64,000 nt of DNA from Ophiura sarsii (GCA_035610835.1 CM069444.1:4825172-4889171); one strand, 5' to 3'; positions 36,346 to 48,485 are shown, counted from the stretch's first letter. Translations and numbers: made by a program. Notes: generated by a model from the sequence alone, not told the origin.

Positions 36346-36411
36346 ACATGCGAAATAGTAAACCAATTCTTAAATGTCACTGAGTAGACCACTCATAAAG
36401 CCGGCCATTCT

Positions 36412-36540
36412 AGTTTAGTTTAGTTTAGTTTTATTTGGCATATCAAAACACAGAGATACAATACATCAGATCAAATATATAAATCTTAAAAAGTTACAAC
36501 AATTAACACAAACTATACACATGGAAAAAAGTATCGCACC
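36412..36540 (-). mobile_element. Probable 5'-truncated LINE/SINE tail
   Basis: Begins with a (TTTAG)n tract, then TTTTATTTGGCATATC, the look of an inverted retroposon 3' end. Lies 67 bp after the gene A stop codon. Confidence 0.45.
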
Positions 36541-37519
36541 ATTTTGTTGTTGTTGAAAAGTGCAAATGTGGCCTCAAATTTTGCCACCATGGTGTGATAT
36601 TAAGGATCATTTGTTTGCGTAAGCTGTCCAACAAAATGCTATGCAATAAAAGGGCCACATTTTAGTTTGTGACGTAATCGATGTGATGTTTTTCAAGTCC
36701 AAGGGGAAAATGCATGCTTTTTTCCAAAAACATGCATGAAACAAGTTTGGGTATAACTCGATATTGAATAGACTTTAAAACTTAAAATAGTCATTATATT
36801 AGTATTTGGCGCAAGATATGTTCCATTTAGACTTTATAGGCTACAATGCAGTGAATGAGTCCAAACATGCCATTTTTTTTGTTGCTCATAAATTCAGCAT
36901 ATACGATGAGGTCACCGTTAGTATTGTATCTTTGGGTGTTGGACAATTTGGTAAAATGAGAATTCAGGTATTCAGGTGCTATATCATTACAGTGTGTTAC
37001 TGGACTGCAAACTCATGTATTGCACTTATTTTCGCAGAATCAAAACGCCCGTTTCTGATCATGAGCGTCACACAAACCAATGCTTAGTTTATATACTACC
37101 TTAATGTGTGGATTTCGAACAAGATCATATTTCGTGGACATTTGATGTGTGTTTTTATAGATGATAATTTTTAACAATACCGTTTACATATTATAATAAC
37201 TTTTTAGTTTTTAAATTTGTATGCACTTTGTACATAAATATAGTTGTGATATTGCGAAGAAATAGAATATTCCTTGCATATGAAAGATGACTTCCGTCCA
37301 TTAAACAAGTTTTGTATTTGATAATTTGTGATATATATACTTTACCAAAACACTGATAATCTTTTTTAAACAGTGTTATCGGCGTTGTTGATTTTGTTGA
37401 TTTCAAATTTTAAAACATGCGTGTTTCTTTAATTTAAAAGTTCTTACCATGTAAATAAATGCCGTAATTCAAATAAAATCTACACGAGTTTAATGAGATG
37501 TTATGAGTTTATAATTGAT
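36541..37519. other. Downstream of gene A: possible 3' UTR, otherwise nothing recognised
   Basis: AT-rich, with candidate AATAAA signals at 36645 and near 37452-37475. No coding pattern. Confidence 0.35.
36645..36650 (+). terminator. Candidate polyadenylation signal for gene A
   Basis: The first AATAAA downstream of the stop codon, 300 bases after it. A LINE tail lies between the stop and this signal, so the real 3' end is uncertain; other candidates lie near 37452-37475. Confidence 0.25.
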
Positions 37520-37778
37520 TGTGGCGTAGCCAGAGGGGGTGGGGGAGGGCAATATTCGAATCCTGTCGGTTGAAATTGATACTGTTGGTTGAAATTGAAT
37601 TGTCGGTTGAGATTGGCACTCGGTTTTCAAGAGCTTGTTTTTCGCGCCGGTTTGGATGGAGCAAACCATGTCACAACCCCCCGGAAATTCTCAAAGATGA
37701 CTTTCTCTGGTAAAGTCCTTGTCGGGTCACTTTCAATTTTCGCCCCTCCCCATATAAAAAAACCTAGCTTTGCCACTG
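37520..37778. mobile_element. hAT-like MITE with TGGCGTAGCCAG termini
   Basis: Starts GTGGCGTAGCCAGAGGGGG and ends CTAGCTTTGCCACTG, diverged inverted ends. The target duplication is not clear. Confidence 0.55.
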
Positions 37779-37824
37779 GCATGACTGGATTAAACTGGGA
37801 GCATGCAGTGTATTAATTTGTCCT

Positions 37825-39180
37825 ATACGAGAGGTAAACCAGGATCAATTTGCACATGGTGTGATGGGCAAGGGTGTATCCAGGACTGTTTTGATGGGGG
37901 TGGGGCACATGTTGTATCACGACTGTTTTGATGGGGGTGGGGCACATGTTGTATCCCTGTGAGTGGTGTGAGCGAACCGAGTGGAGCTACCAGCGGGTGG
38001 GGGCCATTTGCCCCTGTAAGCTCATGGGTTTTCGGCATTTTTAAGGCAAAGATTCAGCATTCTGAAGCAGTAATTTTGGCATTTTATCATATGCCTAAAA
38101 CTAAAAAACAAATATTCCTGCATTATAGGCCTAGGTATTACTATAACAGGAGTAAAACCCAATCACAAAATGTGCATATTCAAATTCAAACTTAAACATC
38201 ATCCGACATCACGTGGGTGGGGCCCTCAAAGCCCGGGGGGGGGGGGGGGGGGGGGGGTACTCGCCTAATACGGTATACGGGGGTGTGCCGCTCTAATGGG
38301 TAGCTTTTGTGATTTTGTGCTGGAAATCCCTAATAATGGGGTCACTTTTTACAAATGGGTCTATTTTCCCGAAAATTTGCAAAAATTAGGTCTATTTTTG
38401 CGAAAATGTGCAAAAATTAGGTCTATTTTTGCGAACATTTGCAAAAATTAGGTCTATTTTCTCGATAATTTGCGAAAATTTGGTCTAAAATGAAGCAAAA
38501 CCCCTAAAAATGGGTACCGATTTTTAGAAAATCACCCCTAAAATTGGTATGGGTTTTGAATCTCCAGCGGCACATCCCCGACCAAACCAAATCCGAGTAC
38601 CCCCCGGGCCTAAAGCTCCTGGGTTTAAGGCATTCTGAAGCAAGAACAATTCGGGTGGTTCAAGATCCATTATGTTGGAACCTGTACAAATAATGTGCGC
38701 GAAGCGCACAAAAACAAATCAGTTAATAAACTAAAATGGTCCGGAACATTTTCCTGAAGCCATCTTGTTAAACTTATATATTGAAACTATTTTTTAACAC
38801 TAAAAAGGTACAGTAGGACGTTTTAAACGTCCTCTACATAATATTTATATAGAATATTTGGTGTGGTTCAAGACCCATTAATTAATTACCCATTAATGTT
38901 GAAACCTGCAGAAAAAAAATGCGCACCAAGCGCGCAAACTAATCTGTTTATGAACTCAAATGGTCATGGAAAACATTCCTGAAGGTATTTTGTTCAGCTG
39001 GAATAATGAAACACTAAAACCAATACGCGCGAAGCGCGCATAAATTGACATTTTTAACACTTAAATGGTCCAGTATGACGTTTTTAACGTCCCTCACATA
39101 ATATTTACGGTGGTTCGAGACCCATTATAATGTTGAAACCTGTAGAAAAAATAAGCGCGAATCGATTTTTGTTTGTTTTG
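37825..39180. mobile_element. Diverged relative of the 44402-45065 hAT-like element, with tandem arrays
   Basis: Starts GTGTATCCAGGACTGTTTTG, the inverse of the right end at 45030-45060. Contains a 30-bp array of AAAAATTAGGTCTATTTTTG (38356-38490) and three diverged units of about 180 bp with GCGCGAAGCGCGC (38690-39170), as in the other copy. Confidence 0.5.
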
Positions 39181-40239
39181 AACTCAACTGCTCAAAAAAA
39201 AGTTTGGAATATTTTTTCAAGCACAACATTTTCAAATATCGCGGGATATGTTCATTAAGTGTTATAAAACAACACCAAAAGTAAGTCCCCCTCTCAAAAT
39301 GTCGTCATAACATCGTAAAGTAAAATATTTTACCAATAAAACTTAGTTAGAAATAATCCTGTGACTGTTTCCTAAGTGTTGTGTGAAAATAAAAGATGTC
39401 AATGACTTCATGGCTGAATGAGCTCAAATGGAAGATAAAAACGGCCCTACTCAAAAGTCACAACTCACTGTGCTAATATCTGAGCCAAGAAGGGGATTTA
39501 CATAGCTGAATGATCATGAATAGATTACACATAACAGTAATATTCGCTCAACCATGTTTTTCCATCAGTAAGAAGCAAATCATGAACTTTTGTGATTTTC
39601 GTAGGCATACAATATTTCAGAACACTGTTTTCCACGTAAACGTTACTCATGCATTAAATTATGTTATATAAAACTGTTTTTATTTGTATTTTGGTTACCA
39701 TGGCAACCAAAAATATTTAAAAAATCCTAATTTTACATGAAATTTGTTTTTTAAGATTGTGCATTTATGATATATTTTGTAAATTTAGTCTTTAATCCTT
39801 GATTGTTATTACTCTGTAGCTAAAACAAATGGTTTCTACAAAGAATTTTTTTTAATATCAAAAACAATACTTTTTTTATAATTTTACCTAAAAGTTAATC
39901 AAAAAATGGCAATTTCAAAAAAATTCAAAGAAAAAATAGAAAATGCTTGAATTTGGTTTGTCTATCACTTAAGCTTTAAATGAGTCATTTTAAGCACTCT
40001 CAAACATAATAATTATGAAATGAAGTTTCAAATATACATACATGACCACATGATTGAATTAACATATTCATCAATATCTTGACAAATCTGCAGTTTTACA
40101 GTATTATCGCAATTTGCTTAAATAATCGATACATGCATGTCCAAATCAGCTTATGAGTCTCTTACCATGAAAAACCAGTACAAATACATCCAATTAAAGC
40201 TCCACCTGTCAAAGGTCTTTTTCATGGTGAGTCTTAATT
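39181..40239. other. No gene recognised
   Basis: AT-rich DNA without repeats, exons or element ends that I could support. Confidence 0.35.
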
Positions 40240-40440
40240 AATTAAAGGGATGCGTGTATGAGTTCTTCTATCCACCAGTCTTTGGCTATAGAAATACTTG
40301 CGGATTTCGAGTCTGGACCTTGTTTTGACAAATTTCTGTGAGTATCTTCTTGTACGCTGTTGCTTGGCCTTCTTGAACGATGTGTCAGGGATTTATCTCA
40401 TCTATTTTTCATTATCTGCTCTTTCTCTTCTTGTATTTTA

Positions 40441-40590
40441 GGGAGCACATCAAAACTCGACCGCCCGGCAACCGCCGGTTCCGTGGGGTTCCGTGCGGTT
40501 GCAGCCGGTTGCTATTGTTCTAAACAATGATATGCGGTCCAACCGGGCGGAACCGGCGGTTGCCGCGCGGTCAAGTTTTGATGTGCTCCC
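40441..40590. mobile_element. PIF/Harbinger-like foldback MITE
   Basis: Termini GGGAGCACATCAAAACT and inverse, flanked by TTA on both sides. GC-rich near-palindromic interior with AACCGCCGGTTCCG words. 150 bp. Confidence 0.8.
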
Positions 40591-40735
40591 TTAGTGTATT
40601 CAGGTGAAGTTCTGTAGCCGCTCTTCGTATGAGAGGTGTTTGAGGCTGGGTCGGGGCTGGGTATAAGCTAATTGGTTGCTAGTCATTAGACTTTTATAAG
40701 TGATGTCCTGTCCTTCTTTAGATATGTGGGCACCA

Positions 40736-40765
40736 CAGTGGCGTAGCTAAGAGGGGCGGGTGCCC

Positions 40766-40816
<51 letters not shown>

Positions 40817-40995
40817 ACTGACAGAAAAATCCTTACAAATCCCTTACAACGCCCTTTATGCTCTCTGACCCCCCCCCCCCCACCACCACTTACGTAAATT
40901 CATGAGGTGACTGCAAAAAAAATGGGGGCAACCTTTTACGAAAATTTCAGAAATCTTGCCCCCCCCCCCCTGAAAAAATCCTAGCTACGCCACTG
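40736..40995. mobile_element. hAT-like MITE with 8-bp target duplication
   Basis: CAGTGGCGTAGCTA...TAGCTACGCCACTG flanked by GGGCACCA (40728-40735) and GGGCTCCA (40996-41003), an 8-bp duplication with one change, as expected of hAT. Contains long C runs (from about 40768 to 40816). Confidence 0.8.
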
Positions 40996-42480
40996 GGGCT
41001 CCAAGCATGTATTGCATAGTCTAGGTAGGGTTTGACCAGGGACTTAAAGAGCATCAACACTACAGGGTGTCTCAAAAAAACCGTGCACGTGTTTACCCAG
41101 CTTATTTACCTTGAACTTATAGAACTGGTGTAACAATTGTATACATATTGAATATTGATAGCCATAACGGTTAGCTTTCATATTCCGTTTATTTCATCTG
41201 ATTTGGTTTTGTCAATCTTGAGATATGACCAATTAACTAAAGCTACCTAAAGTCAGACATGCCAACCTCTGGGATCAGAAAACTGTATTCTGAAACCCCC
41301 AAACCTGTATTTTTCATTGAAAAAACGTATTTTTAAATAAGCTTACTTTTAGTCCGATTTTCTTCCTTCTTCCCTGCATGACAACATATTAAATTCGCAA
41401 GTTATTCCTGGCAAAGAAGTTTCATAATTTTCATTATTCCAATTATTTTCTGGCGTATTATGACTTTTTTCGCCGAAGAAAGTTTGTTTTCATTCATCAC
41501 CACACGTGAGTCATCACTGTGCGCCGCCATTTTAATTCATCATAAGTGTACATGTACATCCACCAGTCATCAAGATTACTGTACATTCCCTGGCACTGTA
41601 CTATTAATAGAGCGATGTATGAGGGCAGCACAGTCTCAGTCTAGTAATTTGGGTGGTACATTATTTCCTTTCTAGAAACGTTGTCGGGTGGATAATAGTC
41701 TTTACTTGCAGTCGTTTTTGAAAGGGATTCTTTGCCTTGCAGTTTGGAGGTCAATAATGGTTAAAAACGTATTTTTTTTGGAAAATCCCGTACGCCCGTA
41801 TTTTTAACGAAATCCCGTACGAAATACGGGAAAAACGTACTAGTTGGCATGGCTGTAAAGTCGACGTTGTGCCACTTTACAGTTTGCAATGAATAGAAAG
41901 GGTTACTCCGGAGAGGGGGGTTGTTACCACCGGGGTTACCACCCTCTAAAAAAATCCAATCCGAAATGCAGAGTATGCTTATTTGGGTACCATGTTATAG
42001 CTAGAGGTTTCCTCTATCCTTACATACTAAAACAAGTACAAACATCCCACGCATGACGTCACAATGACGTCACCAAACATGGCCGACCTCAAAATCCCGC
42101 CGTATTCGCTGGACAGTGAAATATCATAGAAATCTTCGCCAAAAAAGTTCTAAATATCGGAATTTCACCCGGTTTTTTGCTTATAAGTGATGGAAATGGT
42201 GTTTCTAACAGAACATACAATAAAAATATTTTTCAAAATGGTGATTTAATTTTTTTTTGTAAGGTGGCAACCACCCCCCTACTATCGGACTTTGACGGCT
42301 TACCCTACCCCCGGGTAAGGTGGCAGCCTCAATTTGTTTTCGTCAGAATGAGCGCAGGGAATATAAAAGCGATCACCTAGACGCCCTAGGTCACTGTTTT
42401 TTGCGTTCTAGCGCAATTGGCGATCTCCCTCCCTTAAGAGGACGAGGGTTTGCTTATCTTGCGGCATTCTTTCCGTAAAA

Positions 42481-42920
42481 GTGGCACAAAAGTGTATTGA
42501 CTTTGTATCGTATTATGGTATCATAAAAAGCTTTCCATATAAATGGAAGATTATATTAAACAAAGCATCTAAATATGATATAAATAATGTTAAAGGTAAA
42601 GCTATTATTACAAAACCAAATATTAGTATGTTAACAACCCGTGGTATACGAAACATCTTTAATATGAAACAAATGACAATACCATCAAGTCAGATATATT
42701 ACGAGCGTCTACTGAAACTCCCACTTGAGATCAATTGGAGTAATATTTGGTCTCTTCCTTTCAAAGTAACGATTGAGGAAAAAATGAGATATTTCCAGTT
42801 CAAGCTGCTACATCGTATTATTCCGAGTAACTCTTTTCTAAAGACTGTAAAAATTATCGATGATGAGAATTGCCATTTATGCCTAGAGAAAGAAACTATT
42901 GAACATATGTTTTGGCTATG
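42481..42920 (+). pseudogene. LINE C-terminal fragment with zinc knuckle, cut by the assembly gap
   Basis: About 146 codons ending KMRYFQFKLLHRIIPSNSFL and CHLCLEKETIEHMFW, the zf-RVT type C-terminus of non-LTR retrotransposons. No RT motifs are in the visible part. The last Cys of the knuckle falls at the gap. Confidence 0.75.
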
Positions 42921-43020
42921 NNNNNNNNNNNNNNNNNNNNNNNNNNNNNNNNNNNNNNNNNNNNNNNNNNNNNNNNNNNNNNNNNNNNNNNNNNNNNNNN
43001 NNNNNNNNNNNNNNNNNNNN
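42921..43020. other. Assembly gap of exactly 100 N
   Basis: Round-number gap, so the true length is unknown. Continuity of the nested LINE across it is not established. Confidence 0.99.
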
Positions 43021-43199
43021 ACAAAACAAATCAAGTGAGCAATTTTGAAAACAAATGGAAAGGATTTATTTAATGATGAAATTGTACTTCTAAATATTAA
43101 TATATAAGATAATAAGATTGTACATTGAAAGTACTCATGTTAAAGGGTATACATGTATCATACTAAACAAGTGATGTAAGAAACTATCTCTGTCCCATT

Positions 43200-43465
43200 T
43201 GTCTTGTCTTGTCTGTCTTGTCTTGTCGTCTTGTCTTGTCTTGTCTTGTCTTGTCGTGTCATTGTAGGTCATGTTGTGGCGGGTCATGTCGTGGCGTGGC
43301 GTGTCATGCCGTGGCGTGTCATGTCGTGGCATGTCGTGTCGTGTGGTGTCGTGTCATGTCATGTCAGGTCATGATGTTGCATGTCGTGTCATGTCATGTC
43401 ACGTAGTGCCGTGCCGTGCCATGTCGTGTTGTGTCGTGTCGGGTCATGTCATGTATTGTCTTGTT
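43200..43465. repeat. TCTTG then TGTCG/TGTCA pentanucleotide satellite
   Basis: (TCTTG)n followed by diverged GTCATGTCGTG words. Cys/His/Val frames here are artefacts. Confidence 0.85.
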
Positions 43466-44401
43466 TTGTCTTGCTATTTTTTCAATGGTTAAATGTACAT
43501 CGTCTTTAGTGTTTAAATAAATTTGTAATATATCATTATAGGTATCTTTTAAGTTAGCTTAAAAATGTATTTTGATGTAATATGTTGCAAACCAAAAAAT
43601 TTAATTAAAAAAAAAAGTTCAAAAAAAAGAAGAAAAAAAAGTGGCACAACTTCGATTTTAGGTAGCTTTAGTTAATTGATCATATCTCAGGATTGACAAA
43701 ACCAAATTAGATGAAATAAACGGCATATGAAAGCTAAGTGTTTGGTCTATCAATATGTATACAATTGTTACACCAAATTCTAGAAGTTCATGGTCAATAA
43801 GTTGGGTAAACACGTGCACGGGTTTTTTTTTGAGACACCCTGTACTACTGCTTTGCTTTTGTATGCAGAGTTCCATGTTATCATAACCAATGCTCTGTGA
43901 CCCTTCTTAGCTGCTGCTGCGCGCATTGTGAGGATACTTTGAGTAACTTTTCTATGAAGATTCTGAGGGTCTTTCTCTTCAGTTGTCTCTTTCAGCTCCG
44001 TGTTCTGCAAATGATAATTGTGGTGGGTGTTGTGGTCTCTGAAGTATATTACACAACATTTATCAGCGTTGTACCTCATTTGCCAGTCTGTTCGTCCAGT
44101 TTTGGAGGTGGTCATTGTCATGTTGCATATCCTCAATGTCTGTGTCGGTGCCTACTGGGTGGACTACTTTGGTATCATGTGCAAACGTGCTAAATGTGGA
44201 CGTCTTGCTGATACCGTAATCCAGGTCATTTATGTATATCGGGAAGCAGAGTGGGCCCCCGGAGCCGATCCCTGAACCACTGAACTGGTCACTTGTTTCC
44301 ATCTAGACTCTGCTCCATGTTTGACAACCTTATGTTATGTGGTACTGTACCAAAGGCTTTATCCAGGTCAAGATAGACTACGTTGACAGGAGTGCCTTCA
44401 T

Positions 44402-45065
44402 CAGTGGCGTATCCAGCCCCCCCCCCCCCCCCACCATTGAAAAAAGAGTTTAAAAAAAGGAGGAAGAGGAGCAAAGGAAGAGGATAAGAAGGAGGAAAAG
44501 AAGGAGGTATAGGGGAGGTGGAAGGGTAGGGACATATGCGGCGCAAATGGGGGGGGGGGGGGGGGGGGGGGGGTACGGGGTCACGTCCCCACAATTTTAA
44601 TGTGAGGGACATTAAAAACGTTATACCAGACCTTGTTAGTGTTAAAAATGCCAACTTTTGCGCGCTTTGCACGTATTGGTTTCAATGTTTCAATATTCAA
44701 GCTTAACAAGAGGGTTTCATGAACGTTTTTTCTGGACCATTTTAGTTCAAAAACTGGGTGTTTTTTGCTCGATTCGCGCTCACTTTTTCAACAGGTTTCA
44801 ACATTATAATTGGTCTCAAAACACACCAAATATTCTAAATATTATGTGGGGACGTTAACAACATCATACTGGACCATTTAAGTGTTAAAAATGTCAATTT
44901 TTTGTACATCGCGGGCATTAGTTGAATGTTTCATTATTCAAGCTTAACAAGATGGCATTGCAGGACAGTTTCACATGACCATTTTAGTTCAAAAACTGAA
45001 AAATGTTGCGCGCTCTGCACCCCCACCCCCCACCCCCCATCAAAACAGTCCTGGATACGCCATTT
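44402..45065. mobile_element. hAT-like element with perfect 8-bp target duplication
   Basis: CAGTGGCGTATCCAG...CTGGATACGCCATTT flanked by GCCTTCAT at 44394-44401 and 45066-45073. Has C and G runs near both ends and GCGCGCTTTGCACG-like tracts. 664 bp with no transposase. Confidence 0.85.
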
Positions 45066-45402
45066 GCCTTCATCTACTATCTTGGTGATGATCTCCAGAT
45101 ATTCTCAGTTGTGGTTAAATTTCGTCGTAATTGGTATTTTTAAAGTCTCTTTTTGGTGTTGAATTCGGCTCGATCATTTAGTTCATGTCCCACTTCATCA
45201 TGTTGTGGTCGTATTTTGCCTATCGATACGCTTGGCAGCGTGAATCACAGATGCGTGAATACAGGCAAATTAGTTGGAAATTGCAGTTTTTCACGCCGGT
45301 AAGACAAGAGAATAGAGATTGTCAAAAATAAATTTGAATAGTTGTGACATAATAAACTACTTGTATTATGTTTTAAATCTCAATCATTATCAATAACTAT
45401 TA

Positions 45403-45894
45403 GGGAACAGTTCCATTTGTACGCGATAAATTTATCGCGACTGTATCGGGGCCTGATATGTTTTGGACCCGATGTTTTTCAAGTTGATACGCGATAAAAT
45501 AGTCATCAGGCCCCGATAAAATAGACATCGGGGCCCGATACGAGGCCTCTGCCATACCCTGGGGTATGTTTAGCAAATAGAGCGGGACATTATTTAGCAA
45601 ATACACGAGGATAATACAATTTACGTTAAACATCCATAATCAATAACATTATCTCTAAAAACATGAAATGCTGAATTTGTACCTTACAACTAGAATAAAT
45701 AACCCGAAGCTCTATTTACATACCGACCACTTATCTTTCGTTATATTTAAACAAGCGGTAATACGCTACTCGATAAATAATCCTTTGCTACTCGCAACTG
45801 TACGCGCTAAAAATCTCATCGGGGCCTGATAAAAAACTCATCGGGGCCCGGAACATTCTCGCAATTTTTATCGCGTACAAATGGAACTGCTCCC
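45403..45894. mobile_element. PIF/Harbinger-like MITE
   Basis: Termini GGGAACAGTTCCATTTGTAC and inverse (one or two changes), flanked by TTA on both sides. Several CGGGGCCTGATA words near both ends. 492 bp. Confidence 0.8.
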
Positions 45895-45897
45895 TTA

Positions 45898-46760
45898 CCC
45901 CATATGTATATACAAGGGACACACTCTTTCAAGTTAGAGACATCCTAAATGTTGTCCCAATGTCTTACAAAGAGTGATGTTAATATAAATAGTTATCGTT
46001 TAGTAGGTTAGTACGTTGTCTGAGGGTGGGTGGGGGGGGGGGGGGGGGGGGGGGGGGTCCTGTGTGCATTAGAGGCACTCGCGGTTACTCTTCACAGCAA
46101 TGTTCTAAAAGACCACAAACCATACCAGAGAAGCGAGGGCAGACAATTGGTACCCTGGCTAGTTTGTCCGCTAGAGGGCGTTTTCAAAATGGCCGCCAAA
46201 ATCCAACTTACTGATGAGGCTTCAAAAGGCTTACTGTTGATCGAGACAGAGTCGTTTTTATGGTGCTTCAAAACGCACCATAAATGTTTAAAATATTCAA
46301 GATGGCTACCAATTGTTAGAAATGGCCCCCAAATTACCAACAGTTACTGGTTGGTTTGTATACACGGCTTCAAAATGCACCATAAAATGTTTAAAATATT
46401 CAAGATGGCTATCAATTGTTAAAAATGGCCCCCAAATGACCAACATTTAACGCTCAATACTGTTTCCTGATATATAAAGGCTATTCAAATGGTAAGAACA
46501 CACATTTTACCCCCTCCATTCACACATTTTACCCCCTCTATTCAAATGGTAAGAACACACATCGGGCTATGGAGCCCGGGGTCAGTTGAGATCGTTTAAT
46601 GTAAAAGATGCTAGGACTAAAAGATGTACAGCGGGCTTAACAAAAGCTAAAATGGCCGCCATAATGCCCAAACAGCCATTAAACTGCCAAAATGTCACAA
46701 TTATTGACATAAAATTTGTTCAATTTTGCCTCTCGTATACATTATTTAGGGCTATACTGA
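45898..46760. other. No gene recognised; G run and two diverged direct repeats
   Basis: A G run (46032-46057) and repeated TTTAAAATATTCAAGATGGC blocks (near 46287 and 46390). Frames over it show no domains. Confidence 0.4.
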
Positions 46761-47260
46761 TTATTGGAATCACATGCAGTTTTTTTTCAGTTGAAAGTCC
46801 AATTCATGTTCAAAAGTGGCCAAAATGGGATTCAAACTCTTGTTACTGAATTGATCATATCTCGGCACTTCGTAACGTATAGGTGGAGAAGTTTAATGGG
46901 ATTAAGTGTATTTTGCTAATAATAATAAATAATAATAATATCAAGGATTTATAAAGCGCTTTATTAACCAATGGATGCAAAGCGCTGAGAAAGAAGATGA
47001 AAAAGTGTGAAGAAGCGACATGCAGGAGGACAATGATCATGAAGATGGAAAAAGTGTGAAGAAGCGACATGCAGGAGGACAATGATCATGAAGATGGAAA
47101 AAGGTGGGATTTAAGGAGCCTTTTGAAGGTGGTCAAATAGAAGACTAAGGGCTTATCCCGGTCTATTTTTGAAGACCAACAAAACATGGGATGTATTTTT
47201 AATTAATGTTGTTCCCCATGGGACACTTATTTTGGACACACCCTGTATTATTAACAAGTT
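46761..47260. mobile_element. Duplicate of the right part of the 15413 element, with a SINE/LINE tail and 49-bp repeat inside
   Basis: ATTGGAATCACATGCA, then CTCGGCACTTCGTAACRTATAGGTGG and GACACACCCTGTATTA, match 15795-15996. An insertion with TTATAAAGCGCTTTATTAA and a 49-bp direct duplication (about 46996-47099) splits it. Confidence 0.65.
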
Positions 47261-47429
47261 GATTAACCAACCTTAATAATCTAAGGGTGAGTTCCCCTGA
47301 GTGAAGACACGGTCGTTATCGATTCGTTTTACGTTATTATTCTTAATATGCCTACGTCATGATGGATTCGATTATAGATATGGATTTTAACTTTTTTGCT
47401 TACCATTGATGTCATTGATGGTTACTAAC

Positions 47430-47889
47430 GCGGTGGTGGTAGAGATCGCATATTTTTGGCGGCGAACCATCTAGCTTGCTGGAAAAAAACACGCATCCTA
47501 GGTACAACAGCGCCCTCTACGATAGGGGTAGAGTTCGCGCAAGACAGGTCGGTTGGTAGACCGTATCGCGCCTGCGGCGGGCTCATCTAAATTAATTGGA
47601 CCTAACTTAAATCGGTTCGTAACAAGCCCGCCGGGTTTAGTCGCCTCGGCCGCAGGCGGCCTGCGGCTCCTTTTCTTACTAGCGTACGGTTTCTTCGGCC
47701 CCGCTTGACACTGTGAGCACGGATTCCCGATCTTGATTTATTTACAAATAATATTTTTCGTATAGTGTATACGGTACTTGTTGTTGTAGTGTATTTTTGA
47801 GGTATCGACCGTGCTGTATTGTGGGAGTTACTAATTTTCAGCAGCCAGGTACCCTTTTTCAGATCGCTCGCGATCTAAACCCTTTTGGC
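47430..47889. mobile_element. 460-bp insertion in the gene B promoter with 9-bp target duplication
   Basis: GTTACTAAC occurs at 47421-47429 and 47890-47898. Gene A has the single uninterrupted site GTTACTAAA at 16553-16561. The insert is GC-richer than its surroundings and has only weak terminal similarity; the class is unknown. Confidence 0.75.
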
Positions 47890-47890
47890 G

Positions 47891-48353
47891 TTACTAACTT
47901 GAAAAATCCATAACAACATTGCCAGGTTCCTGTTTATTTAGCCCAAATAACTTATTTTACTCAATTGTGTCAGGTCTCCTTTAAACCTTTTTGGTTTAGT
48001 GTTTGTTTGCTTGCTTTTTATAATTATCAGAAAGGTTGACATTTGGGAAATTGGTAGACCTAAATTTGTTTGTAAGTTACATCTTTCCGTCACATCGTAT
48101 TAGAACAGGGTTAGAACGACTTTGCTTCAATAGGCCACTTGTTGGGACTTCGTTGGGCGCATACTGCTATACTCTTTTTGGGCAACACTTAGCATGCTTA
48201 CCCTTGACGATTATATACAGACAGCCACAAACAGAATATCAGAACCAAAATTGAGTTTGAACAGAACGACGAACTACATTGAAACTGGAATATAGCCGGA
48301 ATTACAAAAAAAGTTGAACGTCGTCCCTTAAGTTTCAGCAGCAGCCAGGCAGT
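47891..48353 (+). promoter_or_regulatory. Gene B putative promoter and 5' UTR
   Basis: Aligns with the gene A upstream region, including the conserved TATACAGACAGCC block. It lacks about 60 bases between GTTAGAAC repeats that A has. A 460-bp insertion lies just upstream (47430-47889). Confidence 0.4.
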
Positions 48354-48485
48354 ATGGCCAGGCATTCTGCGGTGGCAGGTTTTCTGCTTGTCGTCGTCGT
48401 CGCCATTTCCACAATTGAGGCCTTTGAGATAGAGTTCAACAAACCAGCACCACCAAAGGCACCATTGAGTCCAAACATGCCAAAG
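48354..48485 (+). CDS. Gene B exon 1: start codon and signal peptide
   Basis: 44 codons ending in phase 0 at GTAAGG. Nearly identical to gene A exon 1 over the signal peptide. Where A has its donor after CCAAAG, B reads on through APLSPNMPK to a second CCAAAG donor, so B's exon has grown by 21 bases through an insertion or donor shift. Confidence 0.82.

Larger units (their letters stand above)
41061..43844. mobile_element. Long-TIR TA element, CAGGGTGTCTCAAAAA family
   Basis: Inverted ends of about 200 bp (CAGGGTGTCTCAAAAAAACC outward, then a conserved block with GATATGACCAATTAAC or its relative) with TA at both borders. It carries a nested LINE piece, a TGTCG-type satellite and the assembly gap. 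Confidence 0.8.
40240..45175 (-). pseudogene. LINE (CR1/jockey-like) broken by four DNA transposons
   Basis: Minus-strand pieces in order: TKIVDEGTPVNVVYLDLDKA (RT motif A side, about 45110-44340, split by 44402-45065); a degraded motif B-C stretch FPIYINDLDYGI and FSTFAHDTKVV (about 44250-44170); the thumb region to about 43845; SLVKPYLDYAIHAWSP (41060-40996); and LKHLSYEERLQNFT (about 40660-40600). Removing the insertions at 40441-40590, 40736-40995, 41061-43844 and 44402-45065 rejoins the line, in frame at 41061/43844. Frameshifts elsewhere show it was already dead or decayed. Confidence 0.75.

Noticed and set aside
43135..43492. Cys/His/Val-rich frames on both strands
   Set aside because: Translation of a degenerate TGTCG pentanucleotide satellite.
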